Shown: piece by piece, positions 63,987 through 64,000 of the stretch | Layout: each line of letters begins with the position of its first letter | How positions within the stretch are numbered: the stretch's first letter is position 1 | Source of the DNA: JBFMDN01 sp040753915 | GTDB lineage: Bacteria > Desulfobacterota > Desulfomonilia > Desulfomonilales > Desulfomonilaceae | DNA: 64,000 nt | Reading direction: 5' to 3' | Assembly (NCBI GenBank): GCA_040753915.1 | Contig: JBFMDN010000005.1 | Location: 81,740 to 145,739 of the forward strand | Translations under genes and position numbers: made by a program | Notes under the pieces: generated by a model | The model's input: only the letters and a program-made list of their open reading frames with translations | Databases searched by the model: none | What the model was told of the DNA's origin: nothing

Positions 63987-64000
63987 GGGTCCTTGTTAAG

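Overview
The window (64 kb, moderately GC-rich) looks like chromosome of a strictly anaerobic deltaproteobacterium of the Desulfomonile/Syntrophobacter/Desulfatiglans kind. This is inferred from gene content: a corrinoid protein with an ASKHA-type ferredoxin activator and a DUF1638 protein, many CoA-thioester enzymes with no oxygenase partner, two branched-chain-type ABC importers, and abundant sigma-54 regulators. I see no rRNA, tRNA or CRISPR array.

Layout. 1-4.8 kb: corrinoid one-carbon genes (corrinoid protein, RACo-like activator, DUF1638), a CBS/ACT protein and a small two-repeat protein. 5.1-29.9 kb: one long minus-strand block of 21 genes that reads as a catabolic operon. In transcription order it runs CrtI-like FAD oxidoreductase, 4-hydroxybutyryl-CoA-dehydratase-like flavoprotein, SDR, LivF, LivG, acyl-CoA ligase, LivH, LivM, LivK, ferredoxin, second FAD oxidoreductase, nitronate-monooxygenase-like flavoprotein, acyl-CoA dehydrogenase, thiolase-fold aldolase candidate, DUF35, MaoC, thiolase, ligase, small unknown, ligase, HMG-CoA-synthase-like/DUF35 fusion, thiolase. 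30.3-33.4 kb: a divergent 1038-aa sigma-54 activator. 33.4-37.3 kb: repeats, a GT-C membrane protein and a small membrane protein. 37.4-39.8 kb: a fused enoyl-CoA hydratase/hydroxyacyl-CoA dehydrogenase and a STAS protein (minus). 40.5-49.6 kb: a second, plus-strand catabolic block (LivM, LivH, LivK, LivG, LivF, acyl-CoA ligase, acyl-CoA dehydrogenase). 49.9-56.6 kb: SNF2 helicase and SWIM protein, a RAYT transposase element, a coiled-coil protein and a zinc-ribbon/Yip1 membrane protein. 56.8-64 kb: MoaD/ThiS-like protein, MltG, RuvX, a TPR-like protein, a histidine kinase/NtrC-type regulator pair, a small conserved protein and intergenic repeats.

How it works together (inference). Both catabolic blocks import a carboxylic acid and activate it to its CoA thioester with a ligase embedded among the transporter genes. 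The large block then supplies dehydrogenation (isovaleryl-CoA-dehydrogenase-like active site), MaoC hydration and what looks like a retro-aldol cleavage by a thiolase-fold protein lacking the thiolase Cys, paired with a DUF35 protein as in the actinobacterial Ltp2/ChsH2 system. This fits a branched or alicyclic substrate whose carbon skeleton cannot be cut by ordinary thiolysis.

The strongest new observation is regulatory. Both blocks are preceded by near-identical sigma-54 promoters (CGGCAY-N5-TTGCTT), and both upstream regions carry copies of a palindrome, CAAYATRTTG, at similar distances. The sigma-54 activator gene lies beside the first set, so one activator probably controls both blocks. 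Other notable items are a ~50-residue helix-turn-helix-like module recurring in three unlinked proteins, an HMG-CoA-synthase-like/DUF35 fusion lacking the usual Cys, and a RAYT element whose inverted ends touch the stop codons of both flanking genes.
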